Part shown: positions 1-8,628 of the stretch, one piece after another | Numbering within the stretch: the first letter of the stretch is position 1 | How the letters are laid out: each line of letters starts with the position of its first letter | From: Malassezia japonica | Taxonomy: Eukaryota > Basidiomycota > Malasseziomycetes > Malasseziales > Malasseziaceae | DNA length: 64,000 nt | Assembly: GCF_029542785.1 (NCBI RefSeq) | Contig: NC_083370.1 | Location: 1,488,001 to 1,552,000 of the forward strand | Reading direction: 5' to 3' | The notes under the pieces: generated by a model | What the model saw: only the letters and a program-made list of their open reading frames with translations | What the model was told of the DNA's origin: nothing | The model's database searches: none | Position numbers and translations under genes: made by a program

Positions 1-1057
1 GCCACGCATCGCCAAAGTGAGCGAGCAGCGGGGCGTACATGCCGCGCGTCCGCCACGCCAGCGGCAGCGTCTGGACGTAGGCAAACGCCTCGTCCAGTGC
101 GCCGTTGCGGCACAGGCGCCGTGCGACGTCTGCGAGCAGGCGCACGTCCATGTCTGGCACGGCCGTGTGCGCCACGAGCGCGGCCCACTGCAGGAGCGTG
201 GCGTGCATACGCAGTCCAGCGAGCTGCGTGAGCATCGCCGCAAATGTGTGCGCGCGCATGTCGGGCGGCGGCCGCCGGCAGATCGCGTCGCACGCCTCTT
301 GCAGCGCGGCACGCACCGACTGCTGTGGGTCGACGCCTAGCGGCGGCGCGCGGCGTACGCGTGCCGTGCGCCGCAACAGCATGCCGAGCATATGCTTGGG
401 CTGCGCCGGACGCAAGCGAGCGTCGTGGAGAATGCACGCTGCTCCGTGCAAGCGGCTTGCCTCGAGTTCTGCATGGAATAGGCGATAGAGTGCCGCGCGC
501 TGGAGGCGCCGGAGCTCGGGTGCGGCGTCGGTGGGCACCATGTGCAGGGTATCGTCAAACGCGGCGTTCGGATAGTACGTCGCGCTGATGCGTGCGAGGG
601 GGAGGCGGCGCTGGGCGACGAGGTACATGAGGAGGACACACTGCAGCTCCTCTTTTCGCACATCGCCCCCTTGCTCCGCCAGGCGTGCGCTCGCCGGCGC
701 CGCGCGCGCCACGGCCGTCGGCAGCGCGCGCTCCGCCGCGAGCTCCGCAGCAGCGGCGTGAACAAACTGCCCGCGCTCTTTTTCGGTAAGTGTGCTCGAC
801 CAGAGTCCCCGGGAAGACTCTGCTGTCCTTGTCTCTGTGCTGCGCTCCATGTCGCGCGCATAGGCGCTCGCGAGCGGCACGCGTGGAGGATTTGCGCGCA
901 CCGGATCGGCTGTTCGGGGCGTATACGCTCGTGCGGCGCGCGGAAAACGCGCAGGTCTATGTACATCCACACCCTGCACCCATCTCTGCGCCATACGCCG
1001 CACAAACGCCCCCGCGTGCCACGGATCATGGACGATCCATGGCCCCGACGCGCGCAT
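1..1057 (-). CDS. PPR-like helical-repeat protein, partial (3' end outside window)
   Basis: An open frame runs on the minus strand from about 1108 to the first base of the window without a stop, so the C-terminus is missing. The translation near the window edge contains paired-helix repeats such as LADVARRLCRNGALDEAFAY, which resemble pentatricopeptide repeats; such proteins usually bind organellar RNA. The N-terminal part is arginine-rich, compatible with a mitochondrial presequence. Two in-frame ATGs are possible, at 1057 and at 1108; I prefer 1057 because both CACGTG boxes (1087, 1109) then lie upstream. No intron signature is visible. It is divergent from RPP0. Function beyond the repeat type is inference. 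Confidence 0.6.
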   Translation of the reverse strand, partial: MRASGPWIVHDPWHAGAFVRRMAQRWVQGVDVHRPARFPRAARAYTPRTADPVRANPPRVPLASAYARDMERSTETRTAESSRGLWSSTLTEKERGQFVHAAAAELAAERALPTAVARAAPASARLAEQGGDVRKEELQCVLLMYLVAQRRLPLARISATYYPNAAFDDTLHMVPTDAAPELRRLQRAALYRLFHAELEASRLHGAACILHDARLRPAQPKHMLGMLLRRTARVRRAPPLGVDPQQSVRAALQEACDAICRRPPPDMRAHTFAAMLTQLAGLRMHATLLQWAALVAHTAVPDMDVRLLADVARRLCRNGALDEAFAYVQTLPLAWRTRGMYAPLLAHFGDAW

Positions 1058-1086
1058 CGGCAAGGTCGCGACCGTCTGTGCGCCGC

Positions 1087-1114
1087 CACGTGGGAGACGA
1101 AAATGCATCACGTG
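1087..1114. promoter_or_regulatory. Two CACGTG boxes in divergent promoter
   Basis: CACGTG occurs at 1087-1092 and 1109-1114 between the PPR-like gene and RPP0. It is the core site of bHLH factors such as Cbf1. A TTTAAAT stretch near 1178 lies closer to the RPP0 start. Confidence 0.5.
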
Positions 1115-1256
1115 ACGAATACAGTTTGCGTTTCTTCGTGCGCCGCCGCGCTGACGGCCCTCACCGTCTACCATCCCTTTAAATTTCCTTTCAACCCGCG
1201 AAGCGAGGTGTTAGGAAGGGCAAGACAGCAACTGAACAACTTAACAACTAACAGAA

Positions 1257-2201
1257 ATGGGTGTTACTCGCGCTTCTAAGGAGGCTTGGTTCTCCAAGCT
1301 CACCGAGCTCCTCGACACGTACTCGTCGCTCTTCGTGGTGAACGTGGACAACGTCAGCTCGCAGCAGATGCACCAGATCCGTTCGTCGCTCCGTGGCGAG
1401 GGTGTTGTGCTCATGGGCAAGAACACCATGGTCCGCCGTGCTCTGCGCATGATCATCAACGAGCGCCCCGACCTCGAGAAGCTGATGCCCTTTGTCCGCG
1501 GCAACATCGGTTTCGTGTTCACCTCGGGTGACCTCAAGGACGTCCGCACCAAGATTCTCGAGAACCGTGTGGCCGCTCCTGCCCGTGCCGGTGCTTTCGC
1601 CCCGTCGGACATCTATGTCTCGGCTGGCAACACTGGTATGGAGCCCGGTAAGACCTCGTTCTTCCAGGCCCTCGGTGTGCCCACCAAGATTGCCCGTGGT
1701 ACCATTGAGATTGTCTCGGACGTCAAGGTCGTCGAGGCTGGCAACCGTGTCGGTCAGTCGGAGGCTACCCTGCTTAACCTGCTCAACATCTCGCCGTTCA
1801 CCTTCGGTATGGTTGTTGTGCAGATCTTCGACAAGGGCAACGTCTTTGACTCGAGCGTGCTCGACGTGAGCGAGGACGACCTCATCGCCCGCTTCGCTCT
1901 CGGTATCAAGCAGGTGGCTTGCGTTTCGCTCGCCATCAACTTCCCGACCATCGCCTCGGTCATGCACACCCTTGTCAACTCGTACAAGAACCTGCTTGCC
2001 GTGTCGATCGCCACGGACTACGAGTTCGAGGGCTCGGCCAAGATCAAGGAGATGCTCGCCAACCCCGAGGCCTTTGCTGCCGCCGCCGCCCCGGCTGCTG
2101 CCGCTGGTGGCGACGCTGGTGACGCCGCTCCTGCTGAGGAGGCTCCCAAGGAGGAGGAGGAGGAGTCGGACGGCGACATGGGCTTCGGTCTCTTTGACTA
2201 A
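1257..2201 (+). CDS. RPP0: 60S acidic ribosomal protein P0 (uL10)
   Basis: The 314-residue product is the P0 scaffold of the ribosomal stalk, which anchors P1/P2 dimers and recruits elongation factors to the GTPase centre. The N-terminal rRNA-binding domain is complete ([20 protein letters not shown], then [15 protein letters not shown]), followed by an alanine-rich hinge and the diagnostic acidic tail ending [11 protein letters not shown]. Length is normal for the family. The ATG at 1257 follows a purine-rich leader. No intron is seen. Codons are visibly different from neighbours, with many T-ending codons such as GGT, GTT and GCT, as expected for a very highly expressed gene. Confidence 0.98.
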   Translation: MGVTRASKEAWFSKLTELLDTYSSLFVVNVDNVSSQQMHQIRSSLRGEGVVLMGKNTMVRRALRMIINERPDLEKLMPFVRGNIGFVFTSGDLKDVRTKILENRVAAPARAGAFAPSDIYVSAGNTGMEPGKTSFFQALGVPTKIARGTIEIVSDVKVVEAGNRVGQSEATLLNLLNISPFTFGMVVVQIFDKGNVFDSSVLDVSEDDLIARFALGIKQVACVSLAINFPTIASVMHTLVNSYKNLLAVSIATDYEFEGSAKIKEMLANPEAFAAAAAPAAAAGGDAGDAAPAEEAPKEEEEESDGDMGFGLFD

Positions 2202-2631
2202 GTGCGTCGCTTCTAGCTCGGTTGTAGTTTGCTAGCCAAAAAAACTGTGTATTGCAGTACATTTAGGAATGGGCAGGATGGGAAATTGGGGGGAGCAAAT
2301 TGGGAATGGAAAAACAGTGGTCAGGAACGAACAGCAGCTTGGCAGAGGATAGAGGACTGCCGGGCAGACGCGCAATAGGAGCGTGGCGTAGAGCCGTGAA
2401 AATGCACCGGCACACGTACTGAAACGTCTGCAGCCGCCATAGTAGCTGCAGCCTCTCTTGTCCATGACGAGCAGGCACCAAAAACAAACCGCGAAAGTGA
2501 TACAGACACGACGCGACCTTTGCCGACGCGACTCCCCTCGCCCCCTCTGTTACGCAATCCCCATCTCAAGCCCATATACTTACATTGCGCTAGCTATGAC
2601 GAGGATATCAAAAGAGCCGCGACTCGCGCAG
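2202..2631. other. Convergent 3' intergenic region
   Basis: About 430 bases lie between the stop codons of RPP0 and the GPI-anchored protein gene. I see no conserved coding frame, no tRNA and no branch-site/acceptor motif. It presumably holds the two 3' UTRs. Confidence 0.5.
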
Positions 2632-3159
2632 CTACAACAACAAAGCGCCACCCACCACCGCCACGGCGAGGGCAAAGAGCACCGGCACGGCTTTCTGCGA
2701 GCTCGCGCCGTTCTGCGTGTTGACAGCGACCGTAGTATACTTCTTTCCGTCCGACGATACGACCGTGTTAAACGTCACGGACGTCGGCTGCGGCACCGGC
2801 GTGGTAGGGCCGCTGTAAGGGTTCTGCGCGTAGGCCTGCGAGCCGCCCTGCTGCGCGAGCGAGTCGACGTACGAGCGGCTTGCCGACGCGTCCGTCAGGT
2901 TCGGCACGCTGTGAGATCCCGGCGACGTCACGGGCGAATATTGCGTCTCGGTCTTGAAGGTATTGGAGCCTTTGGTACTGGGTTAGTGTTTCGCGACGTA
3001 CCAGTCACCGTATTGCACACAGCCCGACTGGCCGTTTGCGGACGTCGTCGGCTTCGTCACCGGTGCCATAGAAGACGGCACCGACGACGAGCTCTGCGAC
3101 GCAACCTGCGCAGCAAAGAGGAGCACGAGCGCGGCGAACGTCGCAACGAAACGAACCAT
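2632..3159 (-). CDS. Small secreted GPI-anchored surface protein
   Basis: Two exons (3159-3002 and 2977-2632, intron 2978-3001 of 24 nt) give 167 residues. The N-terminus is a clear signal peptide (MVRFVATFAALVLLF...), followed by a Ser/Thr/Pro-rich segment, a short cysteine-containing patch (GCVQYGDC after splicing), and a C-terminus with a small-residue cleavage region followed by a hydrophobic tail (VPVLFALAVAVVGGALLL). This layout is that of a GPI-anchored wall or membrane protein. I recognise no catalytic domain, so its role is unknown; a lineage-specific cell-surface protein is likely. Divergent from GAD1. Confidence 0.75.
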
Positions 3160-3210
3160 GCTGTGGAGCAAAACGAGTTGCGGGGCACGCGTCGAGCCTT
3201 GGGGCAAGAA

Positions 3211-3224
3211 TCATCACGTGATGA
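3211..3224. promoter_or_regulatory. Palindromic CACGTG element
   Basis: TCATCACGTGATGA is a perfect 14-bp palindrome centred on CACGTG, in the 208-bp divergent promoter of the GPI-protein gene and GAD1. Confidence 0.5.
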
Positions 3225-3367
3225 ACGCTGGGGCGCGTGGCTTTGGTCGGAGGCTCGTGCGCAGATGACGGGCCCGCGCGTGGCGAAATGCACGCAGGCG
3301 AAATTTCGGGCGCATCGGCCCTGGCTGGCGGTGCAGACGGCCCGTTCGTTCTCTCCTACCAGCCGCC

Positions 3368-5053
3368 ATGCCTCTGTCGCTCAGCATTGACCCCGACCAG
3401 CTCATCGAGAAAGCCCAAGATGAGGAGAGCTCGCACCTAATGAGCCTTGCCCGCGGCGACAGCATCGCGCACTCGTTCTACAGCGGTGCGCACGCCGGCC
3501 GCTACGCCACGGCGCCGGTACCCAAGTACCATCTGCCCGACACGGGTGTGTCGGAGGAGGCCACCTACCAGCTGCTCAAGGATGAGCTGCTGCTGGATGG
3601 CAAGCCGAGCCTGAACCTGGCCTCGTTCGTGCACACCTGGATGCCCGACCGTGCGACGCAGCTCATGACCGAGACGATTGGCATCAATCTGTGTGACCAG
3701 GACGAGTACCCCGCGACGATGGCGGTCCATGCGCGCTGTATTTCGATCCTCTCGAACCTGTGGAAGGCGCCGAAAGACACCTCGAAGGACGGCAAGCGCC
3801 TCGCTGCGATGGGCACGGCGACGACCGGTTCGTCGGAGGCCATCATGCTGGGCCTGCTCGCCGCCAAGCGCCGCTGGCAGCACAAGCGCAAGGCCGAAGG
3901 CAAGGACATCCACAACCCTGGCCCCAACCTGGTCTTTGGCTCGAACGTGCAGGTGGCCGTGGAGAAGTTTGCGCGCTACTTTGAGGTCGAGGAGCGCCCG
4001 GTCGACATTGACGAGTCGACGCACTACTGCCTCGACGCGAAGCGCGCCATGGAGAAGGTCGACGAGAATACGATCGCGGTCGTCGTCATCCTCGGCTCGA
4101 CCTACACCGGCCACTACGAGCCGGTGGAGGAAGTGGCGAAGGAGCTCGACGAGTACGAGAAAAAGACGGGGCACAACATCCCGATCCACGTCGACGGTGC
4201 GTCGGGCGCGATGGTCGCTCCGTTCGCCACGCCCGACCACAAGTGGTCGTTCGACATTGAGCGTGTCGCCTCGATCAACACGTCCGGCCACAAGTTCGGT
4301 ATGGTGTACCCCGGTGTCGGCTGGATCGTCTTCCGCTCCGCGGACCTAGTACCGGACGAGCTGGTGTTTGAGCTGCATTACCTCGGCTCGGTCGAGTACT
4401 CCTTCGGCCTGAACTTCTCGCGCCCCGCCGCGCCGGTGCTGGGCCAGATGTTCAACTTTATCAACCTCGGCCACGAGGGATACCGCGACACGATGAACAA
4501 CAACCTGAAGAATGCGCGTCTCTTGTCGCGTGCGCTCGAGATCAGCGGCCTGTTCCTCGTGATCTCGGACATCCACCGCCCGGTCAGCAAGGTCGCCGAG
4601 GCCGGCTTCAAGACGCACACGGTCAACGAGGGCGATGCGGTGAACTACGTGCCAGGCCTGCCCGTCGTCGCCTTCCGCTGGACCGACGAGTTCAAGGAGC
4701 GCAACCCCAAGCTCGAGCAGCGCTGGGTCCAGGTCCTGCTGCGCGCCAAGGGCTGGATTGTGCCGAACTATGAGCTGTCGCCCAGCCTGCAGCACGTCCA
4801 GATTCTGCGTGTCGTCGTGCGTGACAGCATGACCGAGAGCATGGTCGACGCGCTCGTGCACGACATCATCACCATCACTCGTCAGCTCGAGGGCAACGCG
4901 GACTCGATCCCGGTGCACCTGGCCGCCGACGACAACACCGCCGAGTCGTCGAGCAGCCGTCACCACCCCGCGCTGAAGAAGCGCAACGACGCGCACCACG
5001 GTCGCCCAGAAGGCAAGGGCGACAAGGGCCGCGGATTCAGCAGCCAGTGCTAG
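3368..5053 (+). CDS. GAD1: Glutamate decarboxylase
   Basis: The 561-residue protein is a PLP-dependent group II decarboxylase converting glutamate to GABA and CO2. The GAD signature is intact: substrate-site region SFVHTWMPDRATQL, PLP-phosphate contacts TGSSEAIMLG, the aspartate in HVDGASGAMVAPF, and the Schiff-base lysine in NTSGHKFGMVYPG (about Lys309). The C-terminal tail after about residue 510 is polar and basic, longer than in bacterial enzymes. GABA metabolism in fungi is linked to oxidative stress tolerance and acid resistance. No intron is seen. Its stop codon is 7 bp from the convergent AP endonuclease stop. Confidence 0.96.
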   Translation: MPLSLSIDPDQLIEKAQDEESSHLMSLARGDSIAHSFYSGAHAGRYATAPVPKYHLPDTGVSEEATYQLLKDELLLDGKPSLNLASFVHTWMPDRATQLMTETIGINLCDQDEYPATMAVHARCISILSNLWKAPKDTSKDGKRLAAMGTATTGSSEAIMLGLLAAKRRWQHKRKAEGKDIHNPGPNLVFGSNVQVAVEKFARYFEVEERPVDIDESTHYCLDAKRAMEKVDENTIAVVVILGSTYTGHYEPVEEVAKELDEYEKKTGHNIPIHVDGASGAMVAPFATPDHKWSFDIERVASINTSGHKFGMVYPGVGWIVFRSADLVPDELVFELHYLGSVEYSFGLNFSRPAAPVLGQMFNFINLGHEGYRDTMNNNLKNARLLSRALEISGLFLVISDIHRPVSKVAEAGFKTHTVNEGDAVNYVPGLPVVAFRWTDEFKERNPKLEQRWVQVLLRAKGWIVPNYELSPSLQHVQILRVVVRDSMTESMVDALVHDIITITRQLEGNADSIPVHLAADDNTAESSSSRHHPALKKRNDAHHGRPEGKGDKGRGFSSQC

Positions 5054-5060
5054 ATAGTTT

Positions 5061-6110
5061 CTACAATGGACCTTTAAGATCGGCAATCACTGGGACGTGG
5101 TCGCTTGCGCCGTAGATTTCGTGCCGGATTTCGCACGCCTGCATGCGTGCTTGGGCAGAGGGCGTCGTGATAAACGTGTCGATGCGCCAGCCGGCGCCGC
5201 GCACACGACAGTTGCCGCGCCAGCCATAGTAGGTGTAGTGCCCGACGGCATCGGGGTGCAGGACGCGCCACGCATCCTGCATCTTGGTCGCAGCGAGGAC
5301 GCGGCGGTGCGCGTCGCACTCGGCCTGCGTGTAACCCGCCGACTTGTTCCATTTCTTCGAGGCACCGGCGAGGTCGCGGTCGTCCCAGACGACGTTCAGG
5401 TCGCCGCACCAGATCAGGTCGCGGTCCGCGTACTGCAGCAGGTGTTTTTCCAGCGCGTCGTTCCAGCGCATCTTGCTGTCGAGCGTCTTGAGGTTGTCGC
5501 CCGCATTCACAGCATACGTCCCGACGAGCACCGTATTGGGAAACTCGACCGTGAGCAGACGCGCGCGCGCGCTGGGGTCGTCAAAACCGGGCAGGCCGTA
5601 CTCGACCTTGGTCGGCTTGACCTTGGAGAGGACGGCGATGCCGGCATACCCCTTCTTCTCGCCAATGCCCCAGTACTGGTGGGGGTACATGGAATCGAGG
5701 CCCGCGTGGCCGGGCGGCGCATTCACTTTGGTCTCGGACAGGACGAGCACGTCGGCGTCCTCGGCCTTGAGGTAGCGCATCAGCCCTTTGGCGTCGGACG
5801 ACTTGAGCGACGTGATATTGTAGATCATCACACGCACATCACCCTCGGCAGGGCGCGCGAACTCGAGCGTGCCGCTCGGCAGCGCGCCATTCTTCGGCAC
5901 CCACTCGGGTGCACTGTGGTCGACGCCGGACGGCGCAGCAGGCGACGTCTCGACCGGCGCACTCTTGGCGACGCGTTTCGGCTTCGCTTCTCCTTCATCC
6001 TCGCGCACACGCTTCGGCGCAGCAGACGCTGCACTCGCAGCAGCACGCTTTCCCATCACGACAGACGCTCGCGGAACACTCGACACGACTCCACGCACGA
6101 CGCGCTGCAT
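5061..6110 (-). CDS. Exonuclease III-family AP endonuclease
   Basis: The 349-residue protein belongs to the ExoIII/APE1 class of base-excision-repair nucleases, which cut DNA 5' of abasic sites. The metal-binding glutamate (VLVLSETKVN), GDLNVVWDDRD, WRIDTFIT and the catalytic ASDHVPVIADL motifs are all present. The N-terminal 75 residues are alanine/lysine-rich with a nuclear-localisation-like patch (KRVREDEGEAKPKRVAK). No C-terminal GRF zinc finger is present, so it is closer in size to APE1 than to fungal Apn2. An alternative ATG at 6056 (MGKRAAASA) would remove an arginine-containing leader that could target mitochondria. Divergent from CTF18 with 45 bp between start codons. Confidence 0.93.
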   Translation of the reverse strand: MQRVVRGVVSSVPRASVVMGKRAAASAASAAPKRVREDEGEAKPKRVAKSAPVETSPAAPSGVDHSAPEWVPKNGALPSGTLEFARPAEGDVRVMIYNITSLKSSDAKGLMRYLKAEDADVLVLSETKVNAPPGHAGLDSMYPHQYWGIGEKKGYAGIAVLSKVKPTKVEYGLPGFDDPSARARLLTVEFPNTVLVGTYAVNAGDNLKTLDSKMRWNDALEKHLLQYADRDLIWCGDLNVVWDDRDLAGASKKWNKSAGYTQAECDAHRRVLAATKMQDAWRVLHPDAVGHYTYYGWRGNCRVRGAGWRIDTFITTPSAQARMQACEIRHEIYGASDHVPVIADLKGPL

Positions 6111-6155
6111 AAAGAGGCGGCGCGTGTCTGACTAAACATTCGACGCGTTACGACG

Positions 6156-8616
6156 ATGTGGCCGGAGCGTGCGTCGCAGCGGCGCGCGTACGAGCCCGAG
6201 GACGAGGATCTCGAGGCGCTGCTTGCGGCCGAGGAGGAGATTGCGGGAGAGTGGGCGCCACCGCGCGCGTTCGATGACGAGCCGAGTCACGACCCCCAGG
6301 ACGTGCTGTTCCTGGGGATGGACGAGGACGAAGACGCGCTCGACGCGATGCGCGAAGCCGAGGCCGAGGAGCACACGCCGGTGCACGACGAGGACGTCGA
6401 GATGGCCGAGGCGCCGGCGGCGCCGGCGGCACCGGTCGTGCCGGCCGTGCCTGTAGCGCCCGTGGCGCCACAGGCGGTGCCGTCCACGTCTGCGATACCC
6501 AAATACATTCCTGCCGAGCCGATCCAGGCGGTGACGTCCGACGGGACGCCTATTACCATCTCACGCCGCCGGCGCACGCGCGGATGGAAGGTAGGTCTCT
6601 TTCTAACGCAGCCCCCTGTTGCGCAGCCGACGTCGTCGAGTGAATTCCTCGCCGAGCCACTCCAGCGCCTGATGCAGCGGGCGCGCGAGCCGCTGCCCGA
6701 GCGGCCGCGCATGCGCGCACGCACTGCATCGCCGGTGATGTGGGTCGAAAAGTACCGTCCCCGCAAGTTTACCGAGCTCATCGGCGACGACCGCGTGCAC
6801 CGCGACGCGCTGCGGTGGCTCAAAGAGTGGGACCCCTGTGTCTTTGGCCGCGAGGGCCCTGCAGCGCGGAAGCGCTTCCACGACGACGAGGAGGAGCGTG
6901 CGCCGGATGCGTACAGGCGTCCTCACGAGCGCGTGCTCCTCGTCTCCGGCCCCCCCGGCCTGGGCAAGACGACGCTGGCGCACGTCATTGCTGAGCAGGC
7001 CGGCTACCGAGTCTATGAGCTGAATGCAAGCGATGCGCGCACGGCCGGCGACGTCGAGGCGCGTGTGCGTGTGGCGCTCGAGTCGGATAGTCTGCGTGGC
7101 GCCGGCAAGCCGACGATGGTCGTCATTGACGAGATCGACGGAGCGACCGGCGGCGAAGGCCTCGGCACAGCGAGCTTTATCCGCGCGCTCGTGCGCCTGA
7201 TTGAGCGCGGCAAAGGCGACAGTCGCCGGCACCGCGGCACGGACGTCGGCAAGAAGAAGAAAGCGCCGCCGCCCATCCTGCGGCCGATTGTGTGTGTGTG
7301 CAACGATCTGTACGCGCCTGCGCTGCGTCCGCTGCGCCCGTTTGCGCGGATTCTGCGCTTCCACCGCCCCCCCACGCCTGCGATTGCGCGGCGCCTCTCG
7401 CAGATCTGCGCCGGCGAGGAGCTCAAGGCGGATACACGCAGCCTGTCGCTCCTGTGTGAGCTGACGCACGGCGATATCCGTGCGTGTCTGCACGCGCTCG
7501 AGATGCTGCGCAGCCGCGACGTGGCGGTGAACGACGAGGCGATCACGCAGTCTACGATCGGGATCAAGGACAGCGTCGTGTCGCAGCAGCGGCTCTTTGC
7601 GCAGCTCTTTTGCGCGGTCGACGCAACCACCTCGTCCTTCCACGCGAAGCGCACGCGGCAGGCCAAGGCGACGCTCCACGACCGCGTGCAGGCGCTCGTG
7701 CACGAGATCACGGGCCACGGCGAGTACGACCGCCTGGCGCTGGGGTGCTTTGAGCACTATCCCCACCTCCGCCTCGCCGACCAAGGCTGGCACCGCTACC
7801 GCGACGCGCACGACTGGCTGCACTTTGCGCAGGCCATGACGCAGCGTGCGTACGGCGCGGGCGGCTCGCCGGCCTACGAGCTTTTTGCGTTCCTGCCGTG
7901 GGCGTTTGTCCCGTTCCATCTGCTCTTTGCGAACCTCGCGAATCCGCTGCCCGAGCAGATGCCGCGCACGGACTATGAGAACCACTTGCGGCTTACCGAG
8001 ATGCACGAGCTCGTGGCGACCGTGCGCACGCACCTCCCCCCCGCGAGCCTGCCCTTTTACGGGCGACAGGCGATCGCAACCGAGCTTGGCCCCGCGCTTG
8101 TGCGCATTCTGAGCCCCGACTTGAAACTGGTACGTTGTCCTACTTACGCAGCACACGCAGCAGGCGAGTGCCGCGTCCAAGGGCGAGCTGAGTGCGCTCG
8201 TGGATACCATGCTTTCTCTGTCGTTGTCCTTTGCGCCCGACCGCACTGAGGACGGCGCGGTGGTGCAGCGGCTGCAGCCTGTCCTCGACGCGTTTGGCGC
8301 GTTTGGCGACGAGATCAAGTGCGACGTCGGTCCCCAGCGCCACGGCGTGCGTCAGCAGGTGCAGCGCGAGGTCGAGCGCGAGGCCGCGCGCCGCCGCCCG
8401 GTGGTTGAGCATGCGTCTCGGTACGACGTCGCGCCGGTCAAGGAGCACACCAAGCAGAGCCTCGTGACGCTCGACTTTTTCGGGCGCCCCGTCGCGGCGC
8501 CTGCGCCGCCGACCCCCGCCAAGGTCGAGCGCAAGGAGCTGCGTGTCTTTTACCGGTACCACGAAGGGTACTCGAATGCGGTCCGCAAAGCGATCAAGCT
8601 GTCTGCACTGCTGTAG
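6156..8616 (+). CDS. CTF18: Ctf18, large subunit of alternative RFC clamp loader
   Basis: Three exons (introns 6591-6611, 21 nt; 8130-8151, 22 nt) encode 805 residues. The AAA+ ATPase core has the RFC-like opening VMWVEKYRPRKFTELIGDD, Walker A SGPPGLGKTTLAH near residue 256, Walker B VVIDEIDGA, and a large-subunit lid region. The acidic N-terminal 180 residues and the C-terminal tail (HEGYSNAVRKAIKLSALL) match the Ctf18 pattern. The Ctf18-RFC complex loads PCNA and supports sister-chromatid cohesion. The first intron is a multiple of three and has no stop, so an unspliced transcript would add seven residues. Stop codon is 12 bp from the SNU114 stop. Confidence 0.93.
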
Positions 8617-8628
8617 TCTATATAGGTA

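Noticed and set aside
245..275. Possible intron end (CTCACGCAG) in the PPR-like gene on the minus strand
   Set aside because: No GT donor lies 20-40 nt upstream and the frame is open throughout, so LTQ is coding here.
2232..2575. Short minus-strand frames downstream of RPP0
   Set aside because: Overlapping frames of 70-85 codons with no conserved features and no consistent coding composition.
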